A stretch of DNA of 64,000 bases from the NCBI RefSeq assembly GCF_037038585.1, contig NC_092524.1:49065001-49129000 (forward strand). The letters are read 5' to 3'. The DNA comes from Patagioenas fasciata. Taxonomy: Eukaryota; Chordata; Aves; Columbiformes; Columbidae. Under the pieces are notes generated by a model, which searched no databases, was not told the DNA's origin, and saw only the letters and a program-made list of their open reading frames with translations. The translations under genes and the position numbers were made by a program. Shown piece after piece: positions 24,931 to 38,293 of the stretch (within the stretch, counting starts at the first letter, position 1; each line of letters begins with the position of its first letter).

Positions 24931-25914
24931 TATATCCTCAAATTAAAGAGAAATCGGCAGCATAAAATGACAAAACATGTTCCAGGACTGAAGTGACTAA
25001 CATTTTTTTCTCACACTCGCCAAGGAAAAAAAAAAATTAAAAATCAGCATTTGCTAATAAGCAAATATAGAAATTTCAGCCTCAAGCGATTCACCTTCAA
25101 CACACTGAATGGACACTCTTACCTGCAGTCTAAATATTTATCTATTTGTCGCTTCCTTCTGGTAATGTAATATCAATGCTGAAATTTGAATATCTGATAT
25201 ATTTGTTACGAAACACTGGACCAGTCAGTACTCCATACCTAGCACATAAGCTATTGCATATGGAATTATTTTGAGTCTAATATTCAGAGCACAGTGCACA
25301 TAACAGAATTTCCCAAAGTACGGAGCATAATTAAGTCTAAATCAAGGCAAGCAAGACTCTCACAATAAGAGATGATATGAAGTGAGATTGATAAAAGCTA
25401 TAACTTTAGTGAAGTTTAAGAAATTACTTACATTCTGGAAAAATCAAGCATTTCTTGACTCTGATACATGAGTTTTCTATTTTCGCAAAGATTTTTTGTC
25501 TACCAAATAAGAATAATATATCCCACTTTTTTTAAAGTTGTTGATTAGTCTTTTGTTAATTTACAGGCCTCAATTCAATCGATGGAACACATGCTAACAG
25601 ATTGACACTCCGTGTCTAGTGAGCCTCACTGCTGATGTAGTTCACACTAAGATTTGTGGCTTTTCCAGCTTTATGACTGCACTGGAGGCCTCTCCAGTGA
25701 AAACAAAACAACGCCATGGTTTCTGATGGACTGACAAAGTCAGTCAAAACATATAACAAAAAGTCTGCCAGCTACATGATGTCTTCATGGTGCACACATT
25801 GAGCTCCACACACAAAATAGCTTATGTCAGGCAAGCAAACTGTTCTTTTAGCCAGCAGTAAAACACAGCTTTTCTCCATTGTTTTCCACACTAAGTGCAA
25901 AACTGGGTGACTGG
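24931..25914. other. no gene recognised between two CR1 copies
   Basis: AT-rich spacer of unique appearance separating the 5' end of the long minus-strand CR1 from the short plus-strand copy. Confidence 0.5.
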
Positions 25915-26338
25915 TGGTTTCTGTGAGGCGTTTGGAGCACAAGTCTTACGAGGAGCTGTTGAGGGAGCAGGGGCTGTTTAGCCTGGAGAAAAGGAGGCTG
26001 AGGGGAGACCTTATTGCTGCCTACAACTACCTGAAAGGAGGTTGTAGCATGGAGGGTGTTGGTCTCTTCTCCCAAGGAGCATGTGACAGGACAAGACGAA
26101 ATGGCCTCAAGTTGCCCCAAGGGAGGTTCAGATTTGTTATTTAGAAAAATTTTTCACAGAGAGGGTTGTGAAGCATTGGAACAGGCTGCCCTGGGAAGTG
26201 GTGGAGTCACCATCCCTGACAGTGTTTAAAAGGCATTTAGACGAGGTTCTTAGGGACATGGTTTAGTGCTAGAGTTAGGTTATGGTTGGACCCGATGATC
26301 TTGAGGGTCTCTTCCAAATGAAATGATTCTGTGATTCT
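25915..26338 (+). mobile_element. CR1 LINE, short 3' end
   Basis: A plus-strand copy starting near the end of ORF2. It encodes [17 protein letters not shown], then [16 protein letters not shown] and VGLFSQ, then broken frames through the 3' UTR to a final GATTCTGTGATTCT. Wording and tail match the copy at 9.1-10.0 kb, so it belongs to the same subfamily, which differs from the long element next to it. Confidence 0.93.
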
Positions 26339-27702
26339 AAAAGCCTAATGACAGAACATAAATGAGGCCAGCTCCCCAGTTCAATGCTTGTTTAACAATG
26401 TGAGTGACACAGAAATCCACATTTGCAGAATGATACTGTGTGATTATTTTGAGCAAATTTCAGTATCAGAAATATGCTAGACATCAGCAAGTGTTTCTAC
26501 TGAGGGAAATTTGATATTGATCCACTGAACTTTGCAACAGAAGTTTTTTTAAGTTCTAGACTAAGCACTTAGGCAGATCTAAATTACCTGTAGCCTCTTT
26601 TTCTGCCTGGAATCAATAATATTTCTGGGTTATTGCAGCAATGTCTATCCTTTACTATTTTGTAGTAGAAACTGATAGTAGAATGAATGGTAGCACTTAG
26701 AAAATCTAGACAAATGTAGTAAGACACATTTACTTATGCCTGTGGGATAATCTTTAAAATTCAGCAGCATGTGACGGGGTGTTAGTTTACGAAGTAGGTT
26801 TTATTTCAGTAAACAAGAATGGCAGAATTCATATGAAAAGAGATTATAAGAAACAACTGCCTTCATAATGAATATCACTCCCTGGGCATACCAACTACCA
26901 AAATCATCAATGTGGGTAAGTGAAGAGATGATGGTATGTCTTCTAACACATTAGTGCACTGTGGACAGAAGATAAGAAAAGCAGTCTAAGATCAGAACAA
27001 TTCTGGTCTGAAAACAGATGAAAGTAACAGACAACTCAGGCTGTACTTATTCAAGAAAAATACCTATTACGAAGCCATGTTCCTAAATAAAGATAGCAGG
27101 ATTACCCTAAAAGAGATGTCTTTATGCAGTTCCTGTATTTAAATGTACTACTTCAATGAAAACATGTTAGCAATCAGGTTCAAAAGATATTTAGTTCCAA
27201 ATAGTACCAAGTAGGTACTTAAATGACTAGAAATTAAAAACAAACATGTATTTTCTCAAGACCCATGACATTTTTGCCACTCTTAGGGCAAAGAAAACAA
27301 AATCTCATTTACACAGCATGAGAAATAGCAGATATGCAACTTTAGCTATAGAAACATAAGAGCAATTGTTTTCAGCACAAATGACAAACACTGGACATTG
27401 CTGTATTTTAACCACAGCAATCTCTTTCATTTTTGTTGTCAACATTCCCAAAAGTATTAGTTTACAGATTTTTGAAAGACTGATGTTATCAGATTCTGCT
27501 CTGCTGTACTTCTATATATCGCACTAACTTTTTCTTCAGATTTAAAATCTAATTTAGTTCTTTGCATAGAAAAGCAAAACAGTTCATACAACAGCCAAAC
27601 ATGTTTACAACAAAAGGTTGAGATGAGCTGTGTTAGAGTAGAAAGTATTTTAGTATGTAAAAAAATAATTTATCCAAGATGGAATCTTATTTAAGGATCA
27701 CA
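26339..27702. other. no gene recognised; possible downstream flank of the minus-strand gene
   Basis: AT-rich DNA beyond the 3' end of the minus-strand gene. Part of it may be 3' UTR if a polyadenylation site further down is used. Confidence 0.45.
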
Positions 27703-27708
27703 TTTATT
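27703..27708 (-). terminator. candidate polyadenylation signal (AATAAA)
   Basis: The plus strand reads TTTATT, giving AATAAA on the minus strand about 140 bases after the stop codon at 27851. It is the first canonical hexamer noticed downstream. A short 3' UTR would result; more distal sites may be used instead. Confidence 0.35.
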
Positions 27709-27850
27709 TTGATGCAAATACTAGCTCTAAAGTAGTCTTTAAACTAGGGCACCAAGAATAAAAGTGTCCTGACATTTTAATTTAATCATGAGCTACTTTC
27801 CATTTCTTCTACTACTAGTTTTCCTCTACCTCTGCTTCCAAATCCTACAA

Positions 27851-27963
27851 TTAGATCAAAACCACAGGAATTTGTGTGATGTCCTCCTGCACATCCATTT
27901 TTGACATGGCTGCATCCCCAGATATTGGCCTGCAGCTCACATGAGCTTCAGTATCAATTACAT
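27851..27963 (-). CDS. last coding exon of the minus-strand coiled-coil gene
   Basis: The exon follows a strong acceptor (pyrimidine-rich CCTGTCTTCACCTCACAG on the minus strand). It enters with two bases (AT), so it needs an upstream exon ending in phase 1, exactly what the exon at 38188-38293 provides. It encodes 36 complete residues after the split codon: VIDTEAHVSCRPISGD, then AAMSKMDVQEDITQ and IPVVLI, followed by TAA at 27851-27853. The tail is acidic with a hydrophobic C-terminus; I recognise no domain. The phase match, acceptor quality and stop placement together make this a convincing terminal exon even though the protein is not identified. Confidence 0.78.
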
Positions 27964-30900
27964 CTGTGAGGTGAAGACAGGGTTTGGAGAGAGATAAATA
28001 TATTACTAACACACTTTGAACATGAAGAATTTTACAGAGCCATGGTAAAATTCTCCTGTAACAAGTACTCCCAGATAAGCTTATTAATAAATTCTTCTGC
28101 CTGTTGTATACATGAGAATGTATTCAGGTTTCATACCACTCATTTTTAGCCATAAAAATGGTATGTGTGTCACAAAAATTCCTAATCGTATACTTTCAGA
28201 GTAACAGTGGCATTTTCATTCATGAAAAATCCATTCAGTGCTACACAGTGCAGAGACTATGCCTTGTAAGCCAGAGATGAACTGATATGCAGATTCCTCA
28301 GCTCGAAAGTGGATTTTAGAATAGTATTTTCTTTGTTCTGAGGAATGTTCAATATCTTTATTTTCTTTGGTAGGTTAGTTAGCAAAAATGTGGCTGTGGT
28401 CTGGATATCCAAGGAGCACTTTCACCATCAGCAAAGACTGGCTTCCATCAAAAATTTAATAAGTAAATGTAGGAATATTGCTTTATTTTACACTGTGAAA
28501 ATTTATTTTTATATCCTGGACTAAGTTTCATTTTTAATTTGATGTTTCTTCTTAGGATTGCATGATTACATAATAAAAATAAATTATTTTGACTATTTAG
28601 TAAATACCATCTCAAAATTAAAAATAAGTACTCTGAAGACTGCTATAAAACATTAAGGAACCAATGGGTATAAAATAGAAGGACTATTCAAGTGACAATT
28701 ATTTGATGCTGAAATAAAAAATCAGTGCATTTCTGAAAGCACAATATTGAACCATTATATTTCAGGACAGTATTAAAAAAATTGGCTGCCTGATACTAGC
28801 TTTTTTAATCTTTGTGTACTTAGCACATACATACAAAGTTGCCTAATTTACCAAATGCTGAACAGAACAAAGAAACAAATCACCATTTTTAAGTGTGATA
28901 CCACATTTTTGATTTTGAAAACTACTGCTTTGGGCAGAAATGGACAAACAGGTCATTAAAGGGTTAAAGGATAAAAATCACCTGATTACCAGAAGAGACA
29001 GTAATTTTAAAAATCTGAAATATACAAAATGTTTTAGGAAAAAATTATCTGTTTTTCTACTTTAAAAACTGAAACTGGTCAGAGGAATATTATTTCAGGC
29101 CAGTATGGAAAAAATATTATTTCTTAAACCACAAAGGGACAGTTTCACATAATGTCATGAATGGAACTTTAGCCTTTGTAATATGAACTTCTATCAAAGG
29201 TGGAAGAGAGACAAATATTACATGTTATCTGGACTACCTTGCCAAGAGGGTAAATTTAAAAAAGAATTTCCTGGCTTTGGAGTCCACAAGCCTACTCATT
29301 GAAAATTCCTCTTTTTTTTTTTTTATAGTGGTTTGACTTCTTCCCTTCTGTTCCCCCAGCTCTTTAGAAAATTTTCAAAAAGGATATAAACTCTGCTAAA
29401 AAAACAGTCACACGGCCAAAGGCAAATATACTAAGCACTGAGCATACTTAAAGTCTTAACGTAAAAATTATTCACCTAATAGTCATTTCTGTCCTTCATT
29501 GTACAAAAATCAATTCGATACTTAATGTAATAATGAGGGAGTTCAAACTGCTTATCCTTATTTTTCTAACACTATGAAGCACCAGTGATACTATTTTAAG
29601 GAAACATACTTCAAATTTCTTAGTTACAAGTGAGGAAAATATGTATAAAGACCAATCAATATCCAAAGTTTTACAAATACCTTAGGAAAAAGAGAATACA
29701 TTTTTCTGTGTATCACTTCTCAGTTGAGACTCTGAAAGCCTCGTTCAATTCCCAACAGGCGCTTTACCTCAAAAATTGTTTCAGCTTCAGTAAAGTGGGC
29801 TAGGCATACCTTTATCCATCAGCAATTTATGCATCAGACCTCATTATAACATGAGGTGTTTTGAGAGCACAATTTATTGTTTTATAATATAGTTAAAAAT
29901 GACCTTTCTATGTTTTAGCCATAACTTGTAGGTACCATAAAGCCTGAAAGCTGATGACATTTTATTTTGCAATTTGTTAATGTTTCACCAAATCAGCTAA
30001 AATATTTTAAACACCATGTTTCCAGATGTGCTCTGATGTAATAAAAAAAAAATTACAAATGTTTAATACACTTTAAGTGAGTTTACTTTATGGTAACTGT
30101 GGCTTGAGCTAAACACTGCTTCATGAAATCCACATTTTTTGCAGGCTATGACACAAACAGGCTTCTATTTGGCCTGCCTTTTCCACAGTAGAAGTTTATT
30201 TGTTTCTGGTTTTGTCTTGACCCTGTCATTGCTTTTGAGATCAGAAGACGGATGTGAGTGTTTTGCTTTCTTGACCTTCTGAATGAGCGGATGTGCCAGA
30301 AGTCTGCAAAAGGCCAGTGCCAGCACTACAATGCACAGCATTCTACACAAACAACAGGTAAAGACGACTTTTTTAACCAAATTAGAGTGTTTTAAAAAAA
30401 ACTTAAGTAATTTAAGTGTATAGAAAATGAAAGGAAAATTCATTCTTTTTTTTCTCATTTCCTTGTCCGATTTTTATGTTCTCAGCATGAAGTTGTGTTT
30501 GAAACAGACTGAATACAACAGGATTGTCAAGTAAGTGCACTGTCCAGAGAAACCCCTGGGGCTGCAGAACACGTCTTCAGAATATTAATTAAAATTAAAA
30601 AAACAAAAAAAAAACAAAAACGAAAGGTCCTGTTTTCAGGTGGCACATAGTGACTTGCAAATTATGTCTCAGACACCTACAGTGCTAAGACAATACAGTG
30701 TTTCAGAGAAGAAGCAGGTTTCCTAAATATGTAAGAAGCCTACAAAACAAAATTGTTTCAATGGTGTTCATGTTGCTGCAGTATGGTGATAGATTTGGCA
30801 TAATTTTTCAGGCACATTCGTAGTGATGAAATCAGAAGCACTAGAGAGGGGAGTAAAACGAAGCCTACCAGAAACACTTTCATTTCTTTTGACACCAGAA

Positions 30901-33900
30901 AATTCTGCTGTGATGTGCTGTTTGAGAGCACAGTGACACAAAATTATATCCACTTTGTTTAGAACAGAGATATCCAAACAAATGCAACTGTGCAATACTG
31001 TATTTCCATATAATTTAAGAATCTATATGATGTCTCTTCTAAAAGAGAAGAAAACAGAATAAATAAATGACCATTAAACCCTCCCTTTGAACTTTTCACA
31101 GCCACATAGCAATGCTCTTCAACATGCTTAACGCAGATCGGTGAGATTCAGGTGCTGTTTAGTGCCTTACCAGAGGTCATCTGATAAAACTGTTCTGGTC
31201 AGAAGAATAATTCTAAACAGCTGATAACAAATATATGCTGAACCTGAAATCGTGATACAAATTTCCACTAATTTTGAGGAAATTTGGTTTTAATATTTAT
31301 CACTTCTTTCTTAAATGATTGTTGCAAAGTGAAGAACCTAAAATCATAAATGTGTCTGCACAGCACTGTACAATGGATCTCACAATAAATATTAGGACAA
31401 AGGGAATTTCTGAATATTTTTTCATTATCAATAATGTTATTAAATGTTATAAAAAAAACCAAATGTCAGAACAATTTCTGTGCAGAGGTGAATAAGCTCA
31501 TAGCAAAGATTAATATCACAGGTCTTTCATTTCATAATATTTCCAGAATACAAGAAATTTAGATTAGGAGGACTGCACAAACAAATGCAATAGAATAGCA
31601 TAATCCCAGAAAACCTTTGGTGTACAAGTTCTATAACTTATCACAAGTGTTCATTAGACTCACTTTTGGTGCTCTTTCATTTAAGTGTTTGGCGAGAGTT
31701 GAATCACTAAGGGCGCGTCACTCTTATAGCAGATGGAATCACTGCTCTTCAAAACCAAAGAAGAGCAGAATGGAATTTACCACAGAGAAAGTTGGTGTGT
31801 TTTTGTAAAATGTGCTACTGCTTCCCTTTTTCTGTTTGCAGCTTCATGTCACTGCCAACAACATTAATGGAATCTTCCTTGGTGGCACTTGTATCAAAAG
31901 GAACCATTCTTTTCATAAGCGCTAGAAAGAAGTCAGACAAAAAAGTAATTAAATGCTTTCAGAGAAACACATACATTTTGCTGAATTACTACCAATGTTT
32001 ATATGAAACATATATTTGATTATAACAATATAATTTACACAGTAAGTAATATGGTATTAATAAATATTCAATATTCATAATGTTATGAATAGATTCTGAC
32101 TTATTTTTCTAGAGAAACAGATTTTCATTCTGTACAATACAGGCATGGCCAAGATCTTTCTTATACAGAAGAAGAGTATGCTGCATTTTAAAAAATAGAT
32201 AATTCCATTAACATTTTCATTTAATTTCCCAGTATTTTTGTTTAAGATAAAACAAACTACTCAGAAAATTCCTGAAGAAATATCTTTACCAATAGCATGG
32301 ACTAAGGTCAACAAGCAACACTGAACAGGTGTTCATAGGATGTCACACTACGTACCTTTGCCACAGGATGAATATATAATGATTATTTCTAAACACATTA
32401 TATTGCATCAAAACCTAGACAATATGAATTGACAGAAGATCTTACGATAAAGTGTTAGAGGAAAATAATCCAAATAACTAAACATCTAGAAAATATTTAA
32501 CAAAAGGCAGAAATTAAGGGGAAGAAAGTAGATATCAAGTCACACAACATACCCTTCATCTAATGGCCTTCTTTATATCATAAGCATGTAAGAAAAGTCA
32601 CCCTTCCTGACTGTTTGTAATAAATACTCACAGTGCCATTTTTAATAGTCCAGTAAAACTTCAGCAGTATGTAACCAAAGGTTATTTAATAGGTAGCAAG
32701 TCTTCACGGTTTGATTACAAGGAGTGATATGTTTTCATCTTCAGAAGGAGAATTGAATCACTGTGTTTAGGATATTAGTAAAACAGTGAGTCATGATCTT
32801 TCAGCATAAAGTTTTCAGTATTGGTCCAAAACAATGCCACTTCATGCTATTTCATCAATATGTCCTGTGGCCAGTATTCAAAGTAAAGTGAAAAACCAAA
32901 ATGAAAATTCATTGCTAAACTAAATAAATTTGCATTTTTCAAAACGTTGATGTCATTTCCAATCCTGACAACTTCTTATCCTTGAGCAGCCTTGGAAGGT
33001 TTTGTTATAGAATGGTGTCCCACAGGATTAGGATGCTCCAATGTCTTCTTACTTCTAATTAACTTATTTATAAATGTCAATATAAATTGTCTTAAGAACT
33101 TATGAAAAAGTATGCACAGAGGGATAAAGACAGACATCAGCATACACTGAAGGAGTTAATTGTTAGGACAATAAAATCAGCATTTAGGACAATCTGGTTT
33201 TATCTAAGCATTAGATCATTCCTTCTATATATCATGTTGACACAAGAGTGTTGTGGAGCACCAGAGCAAAAGGGTCACGGAAGACTGTGGTCCCAGCTAC
33301 AGAAGTTGGGAAAAACGGTGGCTATTGTCTTCTCCATCAAGTCACAGCTTATGAAGCCCCAGGACATAAATTCTCAACAACAACAGAAAGCCTGAAAGCC
33401 ATGTGGCTTCTGGGAAAACATCCAGATTAAAACCTTGCAGTGATGAACTGTACAAAGGGAAAGGCAGGACCCAATTCACAAAGCTAATGCAAAACTTGTG
33501 TAACTCTAGGGACCTTTCTAATATAAAATCCAAGAAAAATAAAATGGCCATGAAAACAATTTCTGGAGATTATTCTTTAGATAACAACTAGTGGTGACTT
33601 CTTAGACCAACTGTTTTGGTCTGATAATAATACACACTGCAAACCAGGTCTAATGAATGCTTCCTTGTATAAATTATTTTCTCAGTTAAACCTCTTCCTT
33701 TCTAAGAAAATGGGTATAGAAATAAAAGCTCATTCCCACAGTATCTTTAAAATAGTTTGTAATGGAAAAGCTGTTATAACTGTAGAAATTATACCAGAAA
33801 CATGAAGACTAGACATAAAACTGAATGTTCATGTTAATTACTTTTCCTTTTAACTGCCTGCTGCATTGGTAACTTTTTACTAAATATATATGGAAGCAGA

Positions 33901-36900
33901 TTGCTGTTTCCCTATTTTTTTTTTTTTTTGCTTTTTACCCCTCTTTCTTTAATCAATTTTAAACCTAAATCCCAGGATCTTCCCACACAGGTAAATTAAA
34001 TTCTATCAAATATGTCTGCTCTCCTCCCTGGTGCTCTCTACAACTCATAAGAGATCCACATTGGGAAGGAATCTTCTAATCCTACTTACTGACTCAATAA
34101 TTTGTAAGGTTTCCTGAATTCAAGAGAGATGGAGTGGGGAAACATGAAATCACAAAGGCTTGGAAACTGTTCCAAAAGGTAAATAAAAAGTTCACTCTTC
34201 TGTTTCTGAAGCAGCAAGGAGACAAATTAGTCACAGAAAATAGGTGATGACATTTTTAGGTAGATTTATTAAAAGTTACAGGAGCTTTGGGAGCAAAAGA
34301 ACTCAAATTATGCTTTGCTGTCAAAGTCTTAAATTATAATTAATTAATATCATTACTGAAATTAAAAGTTCATGGCGTTTATGAGACTAACATGACTGAG
34401 GTAGCCAATTTTATCATTTGCCACTCACTGGCAATTACAAGAAAAGCTCCTTAATGTTAATACCACTGCAGAATTGTTACTGTCCTCAAGAACTATAGCA
34501 ACAACTTCAAAAGACACATTTGACAGGTGGAGATCAGATTCAGCGTAAAGGTAAAACATACAGGCACTAGCCAAAGTCTGTGGAGTAATTCAAATACTTT
34601 AGTGCCCTAAGGTATCACAGACTTCCACAATGGGCTACGAAAGATGATGGGACCTATGGGAAACCTCTGCCTTCCAGAATGACAGCTAGAACCATACTCT
34701 AAGACATTGAAAATTACATCAGGTGTCTTCAACGGGCACCTGACTTGCTCTCGTACTTACTAAGCATAAAGAACATATAATAGCATTAACTCTTAGGAGA
34801 AAAGAATCAGCAAAGTAAGAAATTAAGAACACCATCTTCATTCTATCAGAGTGAAATAAACACAGGGATAGGAAAAATGCTCTATGCTTACTTCTCTGTT
34901 TTAACAGAATTGTATAGAATACAAGTAAGAAACTAAAACTCTGAATATTTTTGTATCCAGTTCCTGTCGCTTAAAAACAAACAGGAGAAGGTGAAATGCA
35001 TTCACTGTTTTCTTACGTTTTGCCTTTTAAAAAAATATTTTTTGAAATAGCTCTTTACCATCTGTGCAAAAGAATAAAACTAACAACAGTCTCAGCACAA
35101 TTCTAGGATTTGGAAAATATTAAATATGAAGATCAGCTTAATTTAAAATGTGGAAAATACGTTCCTAAAGGTTTTAAGCAAGAAGAAAGAAATAGTCCCT
35201 CAGTCATGCCTCAACATGGTTTCAAAAGCAGCCTTCATCAAATGCTAAAGACTCCAAATATTTTATATTTATCAACATTGAATCACTACTGTCTTTCATT
35301 CACCACTTTTTAAACTCCAGAAAGCCTAGTGCTGGTAAAATCCATTGAATCAGAGAATAATTATCCAGAACTGGTTCATCAGATTGGCATTGAGGTCATC
35401 CCCTGCAACTCTACTGGACCTGTTGTTCTCCTCTTTCCTCCCTCACAATAGAAATATTAGAAAAGATCCCTTTCAAGGGCTCATTTAGTTTATGTCTTTG
35501 CAAATAATGCCTACCAAGGACTGCAACCTAAGAGGATATAGTTTGATATGAGCATCTTTTCATAAGGAGTATGAGAGAATGATTCATATTTACCACCACT
35601 ATTCAGAGTAAATTACTGAAATAGAAATGACGAAGGTTTAATCCTACTACCAGGCTCCTACCCTAACATTAAGTCCCACTAATGCTATAGAAAATGATGC
35701 GGTTAATTGTGATTACTTTTAAATCTTGAAAGATAATAATATTTAAGCACAATAATAATAACGACATGACTACATACACTTCAGTGTTTTTCCCAAAGCA
35801 ACCTTCCTGTTCCCAATAATACTAGTTTCCTGTGTCAGGAAGGCCCCTGAGAAAGATAATCCATGTTTTATCCAAATAGCAATACAACCATGCTTCAGTT
35901 TCAAAACTGCAAACAACCAACATTATGTCACTCATTTGCAAGGTTGATCACTTTAAGCATTTTTAAGTCACCGGTACTTATTCCATCAAATTCGATGTTC
36001 TTTGCTCTTTCCCTTATTTCCTTTATTTCATATACTAATCAGCCTTTAAAAAAAAAAAAAAATCTACTTTTCTAACATCACTATTCCTTAATTGCCTCAT
36101 TTAGCCACATATTAAAAAAATATGGCAAGAAGGTGACTGAAATTTGCTGTCTATCATCTGCATAAAAATGCTCTAATATGTGAGGACCTCAAAAACCAAA
36201 ACTGAAACCAGATATTGAAATTGCATCTGTACCATGTAAAACTCCAAGATCAAATCGCAGCCTACTCAATTTCTTGGCCTGTTTTTGCTTGTGTTATATA
36301 TGTAATGTTCACACATGTATTCTTCTCTATTCCTTTCACTTGTTTTATTTTGTCCTATAACCCTTAAAGAGTGTTTGCAGGGGTATACTCTTTGCCAAAT
36401 GTCTTTGCTATGCCCACAGGTTTAAGGAAGAATAAAAGACTAAAGAATCAAATTTATATACTTTACCTCTTAGTCAATAATGTGTTCCTTGAGCAAACCT
36501 GCTTCATCATTAACTTGCGTCCTGCATCTCTATTCTTACCTATTGCACTTACCCAATAGTGCCACCTCCCCCACCATGTCCCCACCTAAGCGTACCCTAC
36601 TTGCAATACCTGCAGTTTCTGCATACATTTCGCAACATCTTCCTCCCCTAAGTGGAACAGCGAAAGCTGTAGCTGTTTTTAAGTTCTACATATGAGCTGG
36701 CCAATACACAAGTTACTGCCTATATAGCCAGCAGATCAAATAGAAGAAGTATTTGAGCACATGGTGGAACTTCTCTTCTGTTGTGGTAACTAATTGGGTC
36801 TTTCTTCTAAAGCAACTGCTGATTTTCATGAAATCTGTAATAACTTACTTGTCTTCGAGAACTCAATTCTGACAGTTTTAACTGAAATTTGCTGTATAGT

Positions 36901-38187
36901 TCCTAAGTTCATAAGTTATTATAGGAAAAAGTAAAGACAGATGGCATGATCAAATGGATCCTATTTCTCTGACAACTGTCTAAAATTGATTAAAAGTACT
37001 AAAGTAACTAAAGTCCTAGCAAGTTCCATTCAGGTTAAGCAATATAAAGATATTGTAACATTTTAGGAACATCTATGCTGCACATTTAAATTTCAGTGAG
37101 TTTTTGCAGTGGGATCACAAAGTTGCTGAGGTTGGAAGAAATTGCTGGAATACAACTAGTCCAACATGCCTGCAAGGTATGGGTTATTTCTTTTCTGTAC
37201 CCCAACCAGGCCGGGCTGTACTTTGACTTGCAAGGCTTTGATGGAAATGAGGCCAGGGAACATGGCGAAAACAACTGAGTCAGGGCAAACTGTTCCCAAA
37301 GTACAGATGAGATGGAGGCATTTACTCTTACGCTTTGTTCCCACTATTGGTTTTTCAGTATGCTCTGCAAAAAGATACTAATCATAAATTGCAGATCCTG
37401 AAAGGAAAAGAAACCAATCATCTTTAATCTCATCAGATCAAGTCAGGACTTACTGCAGATGAGCAGTAATGCACTGCAGTACTCATTCTAAGATGCAAAG
37501 GTCTGAAAGTACAATGAAGCCTGAAATTGGACTTTCCATTTCATAGAATGCAACTTGGTGAACAGGTTCCCAGCACACAAACTGTCTGTATTGAAAAGAA
37601 ATGGAAGGTGATACCATTCTGAAGAAAAGTATTCTGACACTCCTGCAAAGGTGTGCTTGTACCAGATAAAGATCTAATATGTCCTCTCCTACTGAGCAGT
37701 TACTAGCTGTATCAGAGATCCCATCACTTTTCATGACCACAAGCTGTATATGCACTAGAAGACAGAAAGAATAGTTAAAAACAACTATTGAAGCAGAAGC
37801 AAAATTAGTGAATTCAACTTTCACTGGCACAAAAGCATGAGACCAACTGGTACAAATGAAAGCTGAGGGTGTCTCTTTGGCCCTTGAAAAGATATACAGC
37901 TTACACAGGTATGATTCTTCGTGCAGAGATTCAGAATCCAAGTGCAACCTTCTTTTTTTTTTTTGGCATATGTTTGGATGACAAAGAGAATATATTGTAT
38001 TTCCCAGTTCAGGAAGAAAGAAAAAAAGGGGCATCTAAAGCTATTATAAAACACAGGAGGACTCTTAAGATGGCTCTAGTATTTTTTGTTGAAAAGTAGA
38101 ATATCTCACTCTCTCAAGTAAGACAGCTTTGTAAGAGGAGAATACATTACTTGTGGATTTTTTTTTCTGTGAAACAATACTTACAAC
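27964..38187 (-). other. last intron of the coiled-coil gene (10.2 kb)
   Basis: AT-rich intron without CR1 except a small relic near 37.11-37.18 kb. An acceptor-like site and a 58-codon frame at 30165-30345, and an open stretch at 37.5-38.0 kb, do not fit the splice phases of the flanking exons. Confidence 0.65.
37108..37180 (-). mobile_element. short old CR1 3'-end relic
   Basis: The plus strand reads GATCACAAAGTTGCTGAGGT, then TGGAAGAAATTGCTGG and ACTAGTCCAACATGCCTGC. This follows the avian CR1 3' end in reverse (consensus wording: AGAATCACTGAGGTTGGAAG, then ATCTAGTCCAAC) with many substitutions. Beyond 37180 the match is lost. Confidence 0.5.
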
Positions 38188-38293
38188 CTGAATCTGAGAG
38201 CAGTGAGCTGGACAAAAAGCTGTTTTGAGTTGGCCAACTGGAAGAGGGAGCAGCCACTTCTATATCAGAAATTTCAGCATCCATTTTCACATC
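38188..38293 (-). CDS. penultimate coding exon: Ser-rich, acidic segment
   Basis: The minus-strand exon begins after GCCATAG and runs in phase 0: DVKMDAEISDIEVAAP, SSSWPTQNSFLSSS, LLSDS plus one base. It links the coiled coil encoded upstream to the C-terminal tail. The donor is a tandem: the message may end at CAG|GTTGTA (38188) or three bases later at GGTT|GTAAGT (38185). Both give phase 1; the first yields SDS-D-VIDTE, the second adds one residue, SDSGYVIDTE. The second has the perfect GTAAGT donor, the first the better CAG exon end. The Ser-rich stretch suggests a flexible, possibly phosphorylated linker. Confidence 0.78.

Noticed and set aside
30165-30345. Minus-strand terminal-exon-like stretch; in another frame it reads HCSAGTG, like a tyrosine phosphatase signature.
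   Set aside because: The signature lacks the Arg and following residues (HCSAGTGLLQ instead of HCSAGxGR). No other phosphatase sequence is near. Joined in phase 1 from the 38188 exon it meets a stop after about five residues.
37483-38034. 183-codon minus-strand open frame between two exons of the coiled-coil gene.
   Set aside because: The only usable acceptor gives an exon ending in the wrong phase for the last exon. The translation is of mixed hydrophobic character with no domain. It is probably a chance opening or at most an alternative 3' end.
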